Below, in pieces: positions 1-11,148 of a stretch of 64,000 bases of DNA. The stretch covers positions 124,001 through 188,000 of the forward strand of contig JAVLUZ010000547.1 in the NCBI GenBank assembly GCA_036768485.1, in the 5' to 3' direction. A program made the translations under genes and the position numbers. The notes under the pieces were generated by a model. The model saw only the letters and a program-made list of their open reading frames with translations, did no database searches and had not been told where the DNA came from. Each line of letters begins with the position of its first letter. Position 1 is the stretch's first letter. This stretch comes from Mermis nigrescens (Eukaryota > Nematoda > Enoplea > Mermithida > Mermithidae).

Positions 1-906
1 TGCGTTCATGCTTTCTGTGAAAAGTTTTGAATTTCCTTGCGTTCTCTAAAATTCGGACTGAACATCCTAAAGATTACATAACGAAGCATCATTTTTCCGA
101 ACCAATACTTCGTGTAGTCCACAAAAAATTGTAGGCAATAATAGCAGAAATATGCTGAATTAGGGCAGCATAAAATAGAATACAATGGGTTGCTCTTTCC
201 CAATATTAATCAAAATGAATTTCTCGTCGACGCATTAACGAAAGTTCCGGTAGTTTATGCTCGATTTCAGGCTTGTTATTTGTGTTCCATTATCTATAGT
301 CTTATCTTGTACACACCGAAATCAAGTCATCCGTGATTGCCTTTTATTAATACTACATTAATTCTACAGAAGGAAGCATAACAAATGTATTCGTTCGGCA
401 TATTTTTCTGGCGGCACATATTTCAAAAACTGCACGAATTAGTAATGTCTGCCTCAAACAAGCTTGCTCTTTCTACTAACAAATTTTTAGCAACCGTGAT
501 CAACAGTTTTTACTAATTTTGCTGAATCGATCCATATTTATCGTTAGCTGTTAGCTTGCTTTTGATCGAAATTCTGAAAATAAAAACGCACGATTATTTG
601 AGACCGACTACACAAATTTCAAAAACTTTCGCGAATTTCTCTAGAAATTCATCATAACGCTGCATTCACTTCCGAGTTGATAAAGCTGAGTTTAAAAAAG
701 GAAAAATCTGCGCACTGTAGCCTAATCACTTTTCATCTCTGGTAGCTTGTACATTCATTGTGCACTTAGCTATTCCATGGAAATCGGCCCTTTTGTCTGA
801 ACTATGCATATTAAAAAATAGCCTAATCTAACCATACCTCGATGTGACTCTAAAATATTGCTAATGTATTAATTCCCATAAATGAATAAAATGAATTGTT
901 TGCTAG
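1..906. other. AT-rich sequence upstream of first visible cyclase exon
   Basis: I see no exon with coding character or recognisable homology here. The cyclase reading frame seen downstream begins inside the protein (C1b), so this is most likely intron of that gene, with the earlier exons (N-terminus, first membrane block, C1a) lying before the window. Confidence 0.4.
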
Positions 907-1138
907 CGTTAGCCAGCTAATAACATCGTTCGACCTAAACAACGAAACACATAGTCGCAACAATGGCGATAGGTTCAAAAGCCAGAAAATGTCAGACAAG
1001 ATCGTTAATTTCAGTATGGATATTGTACCAAGCAGAAAAATCAGCGGCAACTTGAGAAAAGTCGTTGACTTTTGGGGAGCCAGCACTCCATTTTCTAATC
1101 TAGTTCGGCGAAGGTCATCTGAACATATCAGAATGCAG
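907..1138 (+). CDS. adenylyl cyclase exon, C1b region
   Basis: The frame ends in [20 protein letters not shown], matching the WGA-x-x-PF-x-x-L segment of C1b in type 2-like cyclases, then CAG followed by GTAATC as donor. The frame is closed upstream by TAA at 887-889. The acceptor could be at 906, 912 or later, so the left edge is approximate. The intron after it (1139-2400) shows no exon; it holds GGCGC-type palindromes near 1884 and 2112. Confidence 0.7.
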
Positions 1139-4100
1139 GTAATCCGCATTTTTCTATTTAGCTGGATATTCTAATAATGTAAAAATTACAATCGTTAAGC
1201 TTACTATACGTAAATTGATATAATTTTTCTGATTCATCAAAATTTGTGGTTCCTAATTAACAATTTTCGTCTCTCGTAAACTAACATTTAGCTGATCTGT
1301 AATTAACATAATCTGACGCTTCAGCTGATTGCAATTTTCAAGTAAAATTGCAAGATATAAATGAAATATTTTATAAAGTGCTTAAAGCCTTATACGCTCT
1401 TGACTGAATAAGTCAACTTAGAACTCATTATATGAAATTAATAAGCGAAAGATTAATTAATGTCCGATGCAAAGAGAGAAAAATTTGAGACATGCTGTAA
1501 AAATTTTAAAGAACAATGATTAATACATTTTCCTGTTTATGAGCTTCGTAATGCAGACTGTAGAACAAATTGAAAAAGTGAGCTTGGAAAAAGTTTCAAA
1601 AAAACCGAAACACCCATATTGACTACTAAGACTTTTTACTATATCCAAAATAAGTAATGCAAATTTATAATTCAGGAGTCTTGACAAAAAACACCTTAAT
1701 TAATTAGTGTTGTCTACTAGTATCTTCCGTTTGTCAATAATTGTAGACTTTGTTCCATGGGGGATTTAAGGAGAAACGGGAGGTCGACCGTAGCCATTGG
1801 CCGAAAATAATTCGCGGGATAAAGAAATGATATGTAATTTGCAATGATGTTTGACCGTTAGTGATCATAATTCTCTAATTTTCCCGGCGCTTCGCGCCGG
1901 ATTAATACTGGCGGTTCAGAAGCTATATTTTTGTCCAGGGAATAGATTTAGACGATTTCAAGAGCAGAAACAGCTTTTTCAGCATAGTTTTCTTCTATTT
2001 TCAAGCATAACTTTGCAAAATTGTCGACGTCCTGCATCAAATGCTATAAATGCAGGAGATCGAGCAGTAGTTCAAGCTTGGTTCTTCCGCTTTAATTATA
2101 CAAATTTTCCTGCGCTTCGCGCCAGATTTTCGCTAAAATCAAAGAATTTCAAAGATTTTTTCGAGCAAAATTGTTGAAAATTTTAAATTCTTTCCAGAAA
2201 AATGTTGCGTCAAAAGCGATTTTGAATACAAGTAGACAATGTCAAAACGCCGCAAAAACGCTATTCCGTACATGAAGGGCAAATTTTTGGACCTATTTTT
2301 GACTGTTCTTAGAAAAGTTATGGTATCGCCCCTTCTCCTTACGAAAATCCTACATCCGCTACTGTTTTGTTCTGATAATCAAACTTTCAATTTTTTCCAG
2401 AGCGTTCAGCTGATTAAAAACACACTCGATTCGCAGACGATTCATTCAGGATGCTGTGAATGCTTTTCAAGCCTTTACAGGCTTAAAGGCCATGGATCCG
2501 AAAGTGAATCAAATTCACGTTTTAACGTCTTTCTGCAACATCGGGAACCAAGAACCGAAGCTCTTTTCTGGTCTTCTCTCGATGAGCCAATATTCAGCTC
2601 TTCTTTGCTCAACTTCGGTATTCTCGTAGCCTTAACGACAGTGAAAGTTTTATATTTGAGGTAAATTTATCATCATGTATCTGCTAAGAGTTGCGTTTAT
2701 GTGAAGTTAATTCCAATATTCGTTTTGCAGAAATGAGGAAAGTGATTAATAATTGAAATTATTCAATGTTTTTATATGACATTATCCATTCTTTGGCACA
2801 TATTTTTTTATTTCATGGCTTGTCAGTCGTCCTGATCTTGCGCATATCTGTTGCACCGCAATGCGGGCTGATCGCACATGGGCGGGTGGGGGTTGCGGGA
2901 GTTAGTACCCCCAGAAGATAAAACCCCTGCAGATTAATGTAAACCCCCAGAATTATTTTTTAGTAACATTTTTAGCTATTTGACCCATCCTGCCTGACCC
3001 CCCAGAATTTTGGTGCTGCCCATGTATGGTGCCAGCCAACCAAAAAGTCAATCATATCCTCGCATTTACATTTTAGCGAACACAATTGGTTTTGATTTTA
3101 TTATTCGAGCTGTTCTTCTAAACATCGGAAATCTGTTTGAATTATATATTGTACAGGATTATAAAATTTTTATGACATTATAGAATAAAGTTCACATAAA
3201 ATTTATACAGATATTACGTGAATTTGGACGGAATTATAGAGTTATGTATCTATTTAGCTTGTGTATTGGAATTTAGCTATTTTGTGATATTATCATCATT
3301 TTCAGAAATTTATTTTTGTTAAGTTCGAAAGATTGATTGACTTTATCATTAAATAGTAAGCTTCATTTATATATAGTACATGGTGCATAAATCGCTCTAC
3401 TGTATGTCTCTTGAGATCAGAAAATTCCTTCTAATTAGTCAATGAAACTTCAAACATTATGTCTGCACTAAGATTTTGTTACAATAGCTAAGGGAGGAAA
3501 GTAGATAATCTAGAAATGTTTTTTGAGTGGGCAATTTTATATTGTAGAATATGCTTCATATCAATTAAGCACAAAACTCATTTTTTAGATCCAGCTGCCT
3601 TGAAATGCTGATTACCTTAGTCATGGGTTTATTTATCGGTTGCATCGGTGCTTTACTATTATTTGCGAAAATGATATCGGTGAGTACTTATAATCTGTTT
3701 CACATAACTTCGTGCATGAATTTTAAGAATTTTCATCGACATTAAGCCAAGGGTTACGATAATTATATATCAGATCAATGCCATAATCGCAATCTGTCAG
3801 CTTATTGTCGGAGATAGTTTAAAAATTTATGACCGAACTTCTGTGAAACAGACTATAGTTTAGCTTCTGATAAGACTGCGCAAAATATTGCTCGGGTTTT
3901 CCTCATTTTTGAAATATGTGTTCTGGAACGGTGGCTAATATTATAGAGCGTTTAATTTTATTGAAAATCCTGAAAATAATTATTGAATTTTGCTTACTCA
4001 TTAATTCTAATTCTATATTATCTTATAGAAGAAGAGAAAGGATTCTTTGAATTCTAACAATACTTCAATTGGAATGCTTGCCAGCAATTTAAGGACAGTC

Positions 4101-7100
4101 AACCTGCTTATTATAGCTGCTGCATTCATGTTAATAATTGCGATACCTGAAGTAAAGGTGAGTTCATTTCATGTCTAGAAGCGAATTGATGATCTGCATT
4201 TATTCATCTGAATTGCGTATCACTGTTGCAATACCTATAATATAATTTTCTGAACTTATTAGATAATTAAAAAGCCTAATAATACCCATCATATGATTTT
4301 CTGGACTTGTTAGATAATTAAAAGGCCTAATTGCAGTTCATTTAAATTTTTTAACACAACCGTTATTTGACCCACTAGATCCAGCGCTCCGCTGAACTGG
4401 CCCGCCGCCCAACGAAACCATTTTTTGTTCTATTAGTCATAAGTAAAACTCTCCTAAACCTTCACTGAATGAGCTTTTTGACCCATTGTCTGCAACTGAC
4501 TGATAGACTCATCCATTCGTAAGGTTTCCCTAAAAAGTAACGGATAACTGCACCTAAATGCAGCTACAACCACACCTAGGCGTGGGGGGTTTGGGGGTAT
4601 GCACCCCCAGAAACCAAAATACCCCCCCCCTCAGAAATCAAAATACCCCCCCCCCCAGAATTCAATTTTTAAAAAATTTTTCGTTTTTTTCGCAATTTTT
4701 TGATGCCAATGGATAGTGCTTGATGAGAAACGTCGAAAAATAGTGTTTTTATTGCCATACCACCATTTTTAAGGCCATTTTTTGACCTTCAAAAAATCTC
4801 ACACCCCCCCAGAATTTTCTTGCTGCCCACGTATGGCTACAACGCAGGAATTATGCTTAAACGAGCTTAATTGTTTTTGTGGTCGTATGTCATTAGAGAA
4901 ACATTTTGAGGAGTTTTTTGCTTTCTGACCCAGTTTCCCAATTCAACTTCATTTGAAAAAACGTTGAATATGCATTCTTTATTCCCGCCCTGCCTGATTA
5001 AGATCCTACTGATTAAGAAAAATTTCAATATATGGTTTAACACCGAACAATTTCAAATTTTGAACTATGCTGAACAAAAATATTACAACTTCAACTTTTC
5101 CTTTTTAGATTCTGTCGTCATTGTGCCAAATTTTTATGCTGTTGGTATACACAACGACAAATTTATCATTCATCTTGAAATCTATTTTATCATTAGTCGC
5201 GATTTTATCAGCTTGGTCTTTTGCTGTCTTTCCAAGCGAAAGTTGCACAACGGTTGCCGATTTAATACTTTTTTCGAATAATACGTAAGCTGAGTATATT
5301 TTTTGAAGTAGCAACTGCACAAGGTCGCCACTGTTTATTTTCAGCCGCAGTAGTGACATCAGCAATTATTGGATATGTGGTAAATCATGCATCGAATCAA
5401 CGATCAATCTCGCGTTTTTCCTCGTTGCAACTACATATCTGATTAGAGAAGTAAGGAATACGTTTGAATGGCATAAAAATATATAAACATATAGAAAAAA
5501 GAAAAAATATCGGTCAAATGATAAGTATTTTATTCTTCAGGATTTTAAAAAGCACAGATCTCAAGTTTATTGACTTTTATCCAAATTGGATTTCTGCATG
5601 CAATTCCAAACGCAGTAAGGATCAGTGACAAATACAAGATTTTTGTGAGAAAATAGTACCCCATTTATTCCCAAAATAGTCCAAAATAGTCCAAAAATGA
5701 TTTATTCACGCGCGAAATTGTATTTTGTCACAGTTTTCCGGTTTCAATTCTACTTAGTATCATTATTGGCTGATAAATTTTTCGATGAAAATTTTCAAAA
5801 ATTTTATGCAGAAATAGTGGTCCACGTTTCATTAATTTGGGCGAAAATTTTGTGCGAAGCGCCATAATCTTTTGAAATCCAGGCGTAAGAATGGCTGGAT
5901 ATGATTGAAATCACTATTTTTCCTCATATCCATGCACAAGAGCGACATGTCACTTGAATAAGACAGTTCCACAGAAGTGAATGAATGTCATAGAGTATTA
6001 TCCGTTGAACAAAATTGAAATATCGTGCTGAACGATAGTTAGAAAAAGACATGCACGTAGGGAGTTTGGGGTCTAGATCCCCAGAATGGAAAAATGGGAA
6101 ATTTCATCGGAAAAATATGTCAAAATGAAGGCAAAAATGGGCGAAAATAAAAATTTTTCTTCAAAAGTGGCGGCAAATTAAACAAAAAGTGTGTAATAAC
6201 GCAGTTTTAACGTTATTTTAGCGCTTATACCAGTTTTTAATGTCATTTTGACCAAAAAATCACAATTTTTGACGCTCCAGACCAATTGACCCCTCCCCCA
6301 GATGGCCATGCTGCGCATCTATGGTTAGAACTTATAAAAAATTGGTTTATTTATCTCGTTAACTATGTATGTTAGTTGGATCAATTGGAGAACCACCGTC
6401 CTCACCTCTCTTAAATCCTACTTGTTTAATGCAGTAGTATGCTTTTTTCCATAAATCATCATCTCAGCAGCGAAATTAGATTTTGACGTCTCAAATAAAA
6501 TGCACGTTTAAGATATGTATGTATATTGTGCACTCTTGTCTTTAATTTACGGATTTTGAATACTGCATAAACTTGAATATACCCGACGACGATAGTCTTT
6601 ATGAAGGACCAATGCCTGTCATGCTAGATTTTTATTGTTGCTATTTTTTGCGATTTTGCTTGATAATTTGACTTACGACTTCGTGAATTTATTTTTTACT
6701 TTCAGATGGAGCGTGAGCAAAAATTGAACTGGCTTTGTCTGCAAACATTCAAGGTAGAACACGAAGATATAGAAATGATGAGAAGCGTGAATGAAATTTT
6801 GCTCAGAAATATTCTGCCCGAGAGCGTAGCGGAATATTTTCTCAGACAGGACAGAGATTCGAATGTAAAAGTTTAACTTTAGCTTGTTGTGCACATCGGG
6901 GCTTATGGCTTGAGATTTTTCTACTTGCGCTCTAACAAAACAAGACCAGAGTTTTTTCTTCAGAAAGTTCGCTAAGTGCTTGAAAGTTGTTAAATATGCG
7001 ATATTTTGAATCTCTTCCTATTTTGGTCGGGACAAAGGGCAATAAGGTAGTTCACTTAAACATAAAAAATGGCCGCTGAATTGCTCAGAGAAAGTCTTTA

Positions 7101-10100
7101 TTTCTTCATAATAAATGAAACGAGTACCTACCATACCGAATGCATTTCAATTAATTGTAGTGTATAAGATTCAACATATAATGAACAACATTGTGGCATT
7201 GATCCGCTTATATCGCGTTTTTTTGGTTTTCCTAATTTCAATCGATAGGTTCCAGAATTAAATTTTTGGCATGTTTTTGGGATTTTCGCTGGTTTTATAC
7301 CAGCAAGACCCCTCCCCCACACTTCGGCTGCTATGCGGCCGTATGCTTGTAATGCTTCTTGTACCATATTTTCAGGCGATTTACTATCAGCGTCACGAGA
7401 ACGTTTGTGTAATGTTCGCTTCAATACCTAATTTCAAAACGTTTTGGAGCGAATGGGACTTCAGTAAAAAGTTAGAGTGTCTGCGGTTCTTGAACGAAAT
7501 TGTTTGCGATTTCGATAAAGTATGTATTTAAAGCTTGCACTTATCAGTAATTTCGCAGTCAATCATTCTTCAATTCAGTTCCTACAAAAGCCGAAGTTTA
7601 GCAACGTAGAAAAAATCAAGACTGTTGGAAGTACTTATATGGCTGCTGCTGGTCTACGCTCGACTCACCAGCATGTAAGTTTCTCATTAAATTATCTTCT
7701 TACCTCCTCGAATCAGAGAGTATCTACGTTATTCATGATTTTTTGATTTAATTTTTTATTGCAATATTTTTGTGTCGCTTCTGCGTTCAAAATGGATATG
7801 GATAAAATTACATTTATCATCTTACTGAAAGCCCTTTTTCATTAAAAGTTCTTCTTTTCCGTTTTTTTGGAAATAAGAATGCTACGCTAATAATAAAATT
7901 TTAGTCATAACTTGCAAGTAGAAATATTAAATATTAAATATTAAATACTCTACACTATTTCGGAGCATTTACTGCCCTTGTTACACATTCATTGAAGGGA
8001 TTGCCCAGAAATTTTGACTCTTCTCACAAATGAAAGCATATGACGTGAATACTTGATAATTGGGAACATCTTGACTCAGTAACTCGGTTGCACATTAAAG
8101 TCTGCCTTCTAAATGATGGACGAATGAGTTTTATCAATCTAAGAGGGTCACAGAGTCGCATTCGAGAAGTCAGTAAATATAGAAGATAAAAATTATACTT
8201 ATATTCCAGTAAATTGGAGATAATCCCTATATTGAAAATTTCTTCACCACGAAATTTAGATGAAGCTTTTGTTGATACTTCAGGATCCTGGTCGTCCGGT
8301 TAAGCTGATGGTTGAATTTGCGTTCGCTATGATGAATTCGTTAGATGCACTTAACCGCGATGCGTTTCAGACTTTCCAGCTCAGAATTGGTAAATTCTAT
8401 TGTAATTTTTCAGGATAAAAGTTAAACAGTTATGCGTTTGCTAAAAAAACGTGTGCTATTGAATAGAGCTGACCTGCTGGCTACAATTTTGGTCAGAATC
8501 CCAGATTATAAAGTAGTTTAATACAAACTATGCATTTATTCTATCATTAATTGTAATCACGGCAAAACTTAAATTCTGGAGGTCTGGGTTGGTTCCGAAA
8601 ATCTGTGAAGGTAAAAAAGGTCGGCAAACATGTGATAACGAAAAAACTATTTTTCAACGTTTTCATCAAATTCTATTCAGTAGTATCAAAAAATCGCGGA
8701 AAAATGATAAAATTTTTAATATTTGATCTTGTTGGTCTTTTAAATTGGTGCTTATGGGATTATGACGGTCCGGAGACCCCCTGCGCCTATATGTGCTTGC
8801 AGACCCGTATCCAGGATCCGGCCAAGGGGACGGACCCAACATGAATTGATCTACATCTCAGAAAATTCGTCAGGATAGCTTGTAAAAACCGTATTTTTCG
8901 TCGTTTTTCGACATACTCTATCCATTAAGATCATCAAATTCAATTTTTCCGAAAAATTCTTTTCTTACTCAAAATGCTATAGAACGTGTCGTTTTTTGGT
9001 CGCGCTTCAGCCAAAATTATGGGAATTATATGAAAATTGAAAGATTTTACGTCAAAGACGGGCAATTTTCCCATTTTTCCGTGCATTTTCTTACTTTTCA
9101 AAATTCTTTTCCCGGCCAAGGGGGGGGGGGTGGCGGCTCTCGCCCGCCTAAATACGTTCCTGTGTGCTTTTCATGTCCCTCCATATGAAATCATGCATTT
9201 TTATTCAAATTTTGTGAAAGACGTCCAAGCAAATTCGGTGGTGTAATGCATTTTATTCGAAGATGATTATTTACTTCAATCTAAGGTTTCTTAATTTAAA
9301 TTTCATCACTAAAGAATGAAGAGAAGACCCGATTGACATAATGTACATTTGTACTGAAGGACAAAATATATTATGAGCGTTTTTTTTCACATCCTTAATT
9401 TAAAATAAGTCTTCAAAATAACTGTTTCCACAGCCAGGCCCGTATCCAGGGTCCGGCCAAAGAGGGGGGGGCAACATAAATTGGTGTATATCTTGGAAAA
9501 TTCGTCGGGATGGCTAGCAAAAACCGCATTTTTCGACTATCTCAAGACGTTCTATCCATTAAAATAATAAAATTCGAACTTTTTTCGAAAAAAAGGGTTT
9601 TTTTTACTTAAAAGGCTATAAAAAGTGTCATTTTTTGGTCGTGCTGGGCCAAAACTATGGAAAATACTTGACATCCGGCGAATGTTTGAATATTTTAAGA
9701 CAATGACGTGCGATTTTTCCATCTTTCCGTAAATTATCTTACCTCTCAAAAAATTTTTTTCGGCCAAGGGAGCGGCCGCCCCTTCTCCGCCCTCCTTAAA
9801 TGCGGCCCTGACTGCAACTTTAACGCTGAGTGCTACAGTGGTTAGCAACCGTTAAACAACTCTCCCGCTTCGTATTAGTTTACAGGCCACAAATAGAAGG
9901 CACCGAAGGCTTGACAGATTCAAAGATTTCAGAGCCTATCACAAACGACTTGTCAAAAATTCTTGAAAATGAATTCTATGAGGGTCAAAATTTCAAAAGC
10001 CTGACATCAAGAAATTGCCAAAAAAATATTGAAAAGTATTCTATGAAGGTCATGCATAATTTTGTGGGGAGTCTGTCAGACTATGGGGGCTTCGCTAACC

Positions 10101-10491
10101 CCGAAACCTTACGCTCATGTACGAGTAGAATTATTCTTCTTTCAAGGGCTGAGTTTCGGACCCGTTATAGCTGGCGTCGTAGCAGCTCAGAAACCACAAT
10201 ATGACATTTTTGGTAACACTGTCAATCTGGCGAGTCGCATGGATACTCACGGAGAAATGGGTCGTATACATGTAATCCTGTCTAACTTTACATAAAGCAC
10301 AGGTAAGGCTGGAACATTTTTGGAATCAATATTTTTAGGTGACGAGTGAAACGGCTGACGTTCTGAAAGAAGCTGGTTATGAAATGGAGTGCAGGGGCTA
10401 CATTCAGGTCAAAGGTGTAAAAGACAAAATGCAAACGTATTATATAACGCCATCGAACGACAGGAAACCAACGTTGTGTGATACTACGTGA
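907..10491 (+). CDS. membrane adenylyl cyclase, 3' half (C1b to C2), split gene
   Basis: The product makes cyclic AMP from ATP at the plasma membrane. Exons: ~907-1138, 2401-2660, 3589-3679, 4029-4157, 5109-5284, 5345-5450, 6706-6864, 7376-7519, 7579-7674, 8284-8389, 10147-10271, 10339-10491. All introns have GT-AG ends and the phases agree across every junction, ending at TGA 10489-10491. Domain order is C1b tail ([11 protein letters not shown]), a second block of transmembrane helices, then C2. C2 contains [14 protein letters not shown] (the Lys that recognises adenine) and [19 protein letters not shown] (adenine-reading Asp, then Asn and Arg of the catalytic site). By family knowledge these mark an adenylyl rather than guanylyl cyclase. 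[12 protein letters not shown] resembles vertebrate types 2/4/7 most closely. C1a, which binds the metal ions, is outside the window. The first exon's start and the frame inside the second exon are uncertain. Confidence 0.93.
2401..2660 (+). CDS. adenylyl cyclase exon, C1b end and first helix of second membrane block
   Basis: A strong acceptor (ttttttccag) precedes 2401 and a GTAAAT donor follows 2660. The phase-consistent frame ends in [21 protein letters not shown], a membrane helix placed where cyclases have the seventh transmembrane segment. In the first half another frame looks more cyclase-like ([16 protein letters not shown], about 2450-2500, resembling the QAIDGINA part of type 2). 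So an indel, an assembly error or an alternative acceptor after the CAG ending at 2449 may be present. Confidence 0.65.
2661..3588. other. cyclase intron with a degenerate family-A MITE
   Basis: Intron sequence. 2877-3034 is a short, degenerate copy of the hAT-like MITE family A: it starts near cacatgggcgggtggggg, carries runs of C followed by AGAA, and ends ggtgctgcccatgtatgg. The rest is AT-rich without coding signal. Confidence 0.6.
3589..3679 (+). CDS. adenylyl cyclase exon, transmembrane helix
   Basis: Acceptor ttttttag, donor GTGAGT. It encodes [20 protein letters not shown] and following hydrophobic residues, the eighth helix by position. Start phase 2 and end phase 0 agree with both neighbours. 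The donor lies only 11 bp before a TA-flanked MITE (3691-3855). Confidence 0.85.
3691..3855 (+). mobile_element. 165-bp TA-flanked MITE, copy 1
   Basis: The ends are inverted repeats (TAATCTGTTTCACATAACTTCG at left; the right end reads back as TAGTCTGTTTCACAGAAGTTCG) with TA at both edges, as for Tc1/mariner-type elements. A second copy, reversed internally, is at 33546-33707. There is no coding capacity, so it would need a transposase from elsewhere. Confidence 0.75.
4029..4157 (+). CDS. adenylyl cyclase exon, transmembrane helix
   Basis: 43 codons starting [11 protein letters not shown] and ending in the helix [20 protein letters not shown]. The lysine-rich start after the preceding helix and the spacing before the next helix match the loop between the eighth and ninth segments of type 2-like cyclases. 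Donor GTGAGT; phase 0 at both ends. Confidence 0.85.
4571..4835 (+). mobile_element. MITE family A (hAT-like), 265 bp
   Basis: Flanked by a perfect 8-bp target duplication GCTACAAC (4563-4570 and 4836-4843). Termini CACACCTAGGCG and, reading back from the right, CATACGTGGGCAG form imperfect inverted repeats. The interior has C-runs followed by AGAA and a conserved core (gatgccaatggatagtgct, then gagaaacgtcgaaaaat). The 8-bp duplication suggests the hAT superfamily. Confidence 0.88.
5109..5284 (+). CDS. adenylyl cyclase exon, two transmembrane helices
   Basis: The frame that continues from the previous exon reads [20 protein letters not shown] and then [17 protein letters not shown], two hydrophobic helices, before a short polar loop ending SNNT. 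Acceptor ctttttag, donor GTAAGC, end phase 2. Overlapping frames here are not cyclase-like. Confidence 0.82.
5345..5450 (+). CDS. adenylyl cyclase exon, last transmembrane helix
   Basis: It begins in phase 2 after ttattttcag and encodes [20 protein letters not shown], the twelfth helix by position. It ends GAA before the donor GTAAGG, phase 0. It joins directly to the juxtamembrane start of C2 in the exon at 6706, matching the short helix-to-C2 spacing of animal cyclases. Confidence 0.82.
5451..6705. other. cyclase intron
   Basis: No exon is needed here by phase or by domain order. It contains a family-A-like MITE at about 6046-6323 and otherwise AT-rich sequence. Confidence 0.6.
6046..6323 (+). 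mobile_element. degenerate MITE family A copy
   Basis: The right end reads ccatgctgcgcatctatg, then GTTAGAAC; GTTAGAAA lies at 6038-6045, a near-perfect 8-bp duplication. The left terminal repeat starts a few bases inside (catgcacgtaggg), so the left edge is uncertain. C-rich stretches and the family's internal spacing are recognisable. Confidence 0.55.
6706..6864 (+). CDS. adenylyl cyclase exon, start of C2
   Basis: 53 codons, [16 protein letters not shown] then [19 protein letters not shown]. This is the helical linker entering C2; VN-x-x-LL-x-N-x-LP-x-x-VA-x-x-FL is the conserved start of class III cyclase domains. Acceptor actttcag, donor GTAAAA, phase 0 on both sides. Confidence 0.92.
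7376..7519 (+). CDS. adenylyl cyclase exon, C2 core
   Basis: 48 codons containing [17 protein letters not shown] and [15 protein letters not shown], the first beta strand and helix of C2; ECLRLLNEIIADFD is near-invariant in animal cyclases. Donor GTATGT. As expected for C2, the metal-binding Asp pair of C1 is absent from the VCVMFASI strand. Confidence 0.95.
7579..7674 (+). CDS. adenylyl cyclase exon with substrate-recognition lysine
   Basis: 32 codons, [20 protein letters not shown] then [12 protein letters not shown], donor GTAAGT. The Lys of IKTVGS contacts the adenine ring in solved cyclase structures. The alignment with type 2 cyclases is gapless across this exon. Confidence 0.95.
7675..8283. 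other. cyclase intron, AT-rich
   Basis: No repeat or gene recognised apart from a short tandem of aaatatt near 7921-7945. Confidence 0.5.
8284..8389 (+). CDS. adenylyl cyclase exon, C2 middle
   Basis: It encodes [20 protein letters not shown] and [10 protein letters not shown], matching MVEFAFALVGKLDAIN and FKLRVGINHGP of type 2. It ends in phase 1 at the donor GTAAAT. The next exon supplies GPVIAG. Confidence 0.93.
8800..9162 (+). mobile_element. hAT-like element with CAGACCCGTATCCAGG end
   Basis: The left end CAGACCCGTATCCAGG and right end CCTAAATACGTTCCTG are imperfect inverted repeats. Flanks TGTGCTTG (8792-8799) and TGTGCTTT (9163-9170) are a 7-of-8 target duplication. It belongs to the family also seen at 9435, 36964 and 50728. 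It lies in the last long cyclase intron. Confidence 0.75.
9435..9810 (+). mobile_element. related element, CAGGCCCGTATCCAGG end
   Basis: It starts CAGGCCCGTATCCAGGGTCC and ends TTAAATGCGGCCCTG, inverted-repeat ends like those of the copy at 8800. It shares the interior aaattcgtcgggatggct and ggtcgtgctgggccaaaa. No clear target duplication. Confidence 0.65.
10147..10271 (+). CDS. adenylyl cyclase exon with catalytic Asp/Asn/Arg
   Basis: After the phase-1 junction it reads [20 protein letters not shown] then [20 protein letters not shown]. The Asp of QYDIFG pairs with adenine; Asn and Arg of NTVNLASR stabilise the transition state in family structures. Phe replaces the Trp usual in YDIWGNTVN. 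Donor GTAATC. Confidence 0.96.
10339..10491 (+). CDS. adenylyl cyclase terminal exon
   Basis: 50 codons plus [23 protein letters not shown], then [19 protein letters not shown]. The CRG-x-I-x-VKG-K(G) stretch and TYYI/TYFV strand are the end of C2. After a short tail ([11 protein letters not shown]) the protein stops. The stop codon is inside the target duplication of the transposon that follows. Confidence 0.95.
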   Translation: MTSETADVLKEAGYEMECRGYIQVKGVKDKMQTYYITPSNDRKPTLCDTT

Positions 10492-10495
10492 TGTT

Positions 10496-11140
10496 CGGTG
10501 GCGGATCTAGGATTTTTGTAAGGGGGCGGAATCCCAATTTGTCCTAGAACAGTCGAAAATAGGTCCAAAACTTGCTCTTTATATACAGAATGGTCATTTT
10601 AGTGTTTTACGTTGTCTAAAATGTAAAATTTAAAATTTAAAATCACTTTTGGCACAACAGTTTTCCAAAAAAAGTTTATAATTTTCGACGATTTTATGCG
10701 AAAAAATAATTGAAGTTCTTTGACTTTTAGAGGAAAATCTTTGAAATATCGGCGGAAGGATGTTTGGTAACTTGAATAACTGTTGAATTTTAGCATTTGG
10801 TTTCGGAGCGAAACGTGGAAAATTTTTATATTTTTTGCTTAAAAATGGAATAAAACTATGCTGAAACAGCTGTTTTTGCTCCAGAAATCGTTTTAGGACT
10901 TATAAAAATGTTTTCTGCTACTATAAAAATCTATTCATTGCGCAAAAACATGGCTTCCAGGCCGCCAAGAGAGTGAATAAACATTTTAACGCCTGATAAT
11001 TTTTGAGAAAGTGTGATCATCAATGGCCAAAAATCATTGCTTATTACACACTTATCCATTCTCTATTTCGCCAACTATGTTGGGCCGACAAGGATTGGGT
11101 GGTCCGGTTGCCCCCCGCCCTCCATCGTAATCCACCTCTA
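10496..11140 (+). mobile_element. 645-bp transposon inserted at the cyclase stop codon
   Basis: Flanked by a perfect 8-bp duplication GTGATGTT (10488-10495 and 11141-11148); the left copy contains the cyclase TGA. The ends CGGTGGCGGATCTAGG and, reading back, TAGAGGTGGATTACG are short imperfect inverted repeats. The interior is AT-rich and noncoding. AATAAA at 10849-10854 could act as a poly(A) signal but is unproven. Confidence 0.82.
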
Positions 11141-11148
11141 GTGATGTT

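Noticed and set aside
7128..7424. 98-codon minus-strand frame in the cyclase
   Set aside because: Overlaps a cyclase exon and intron on the + strand that are supported by phase and homology.
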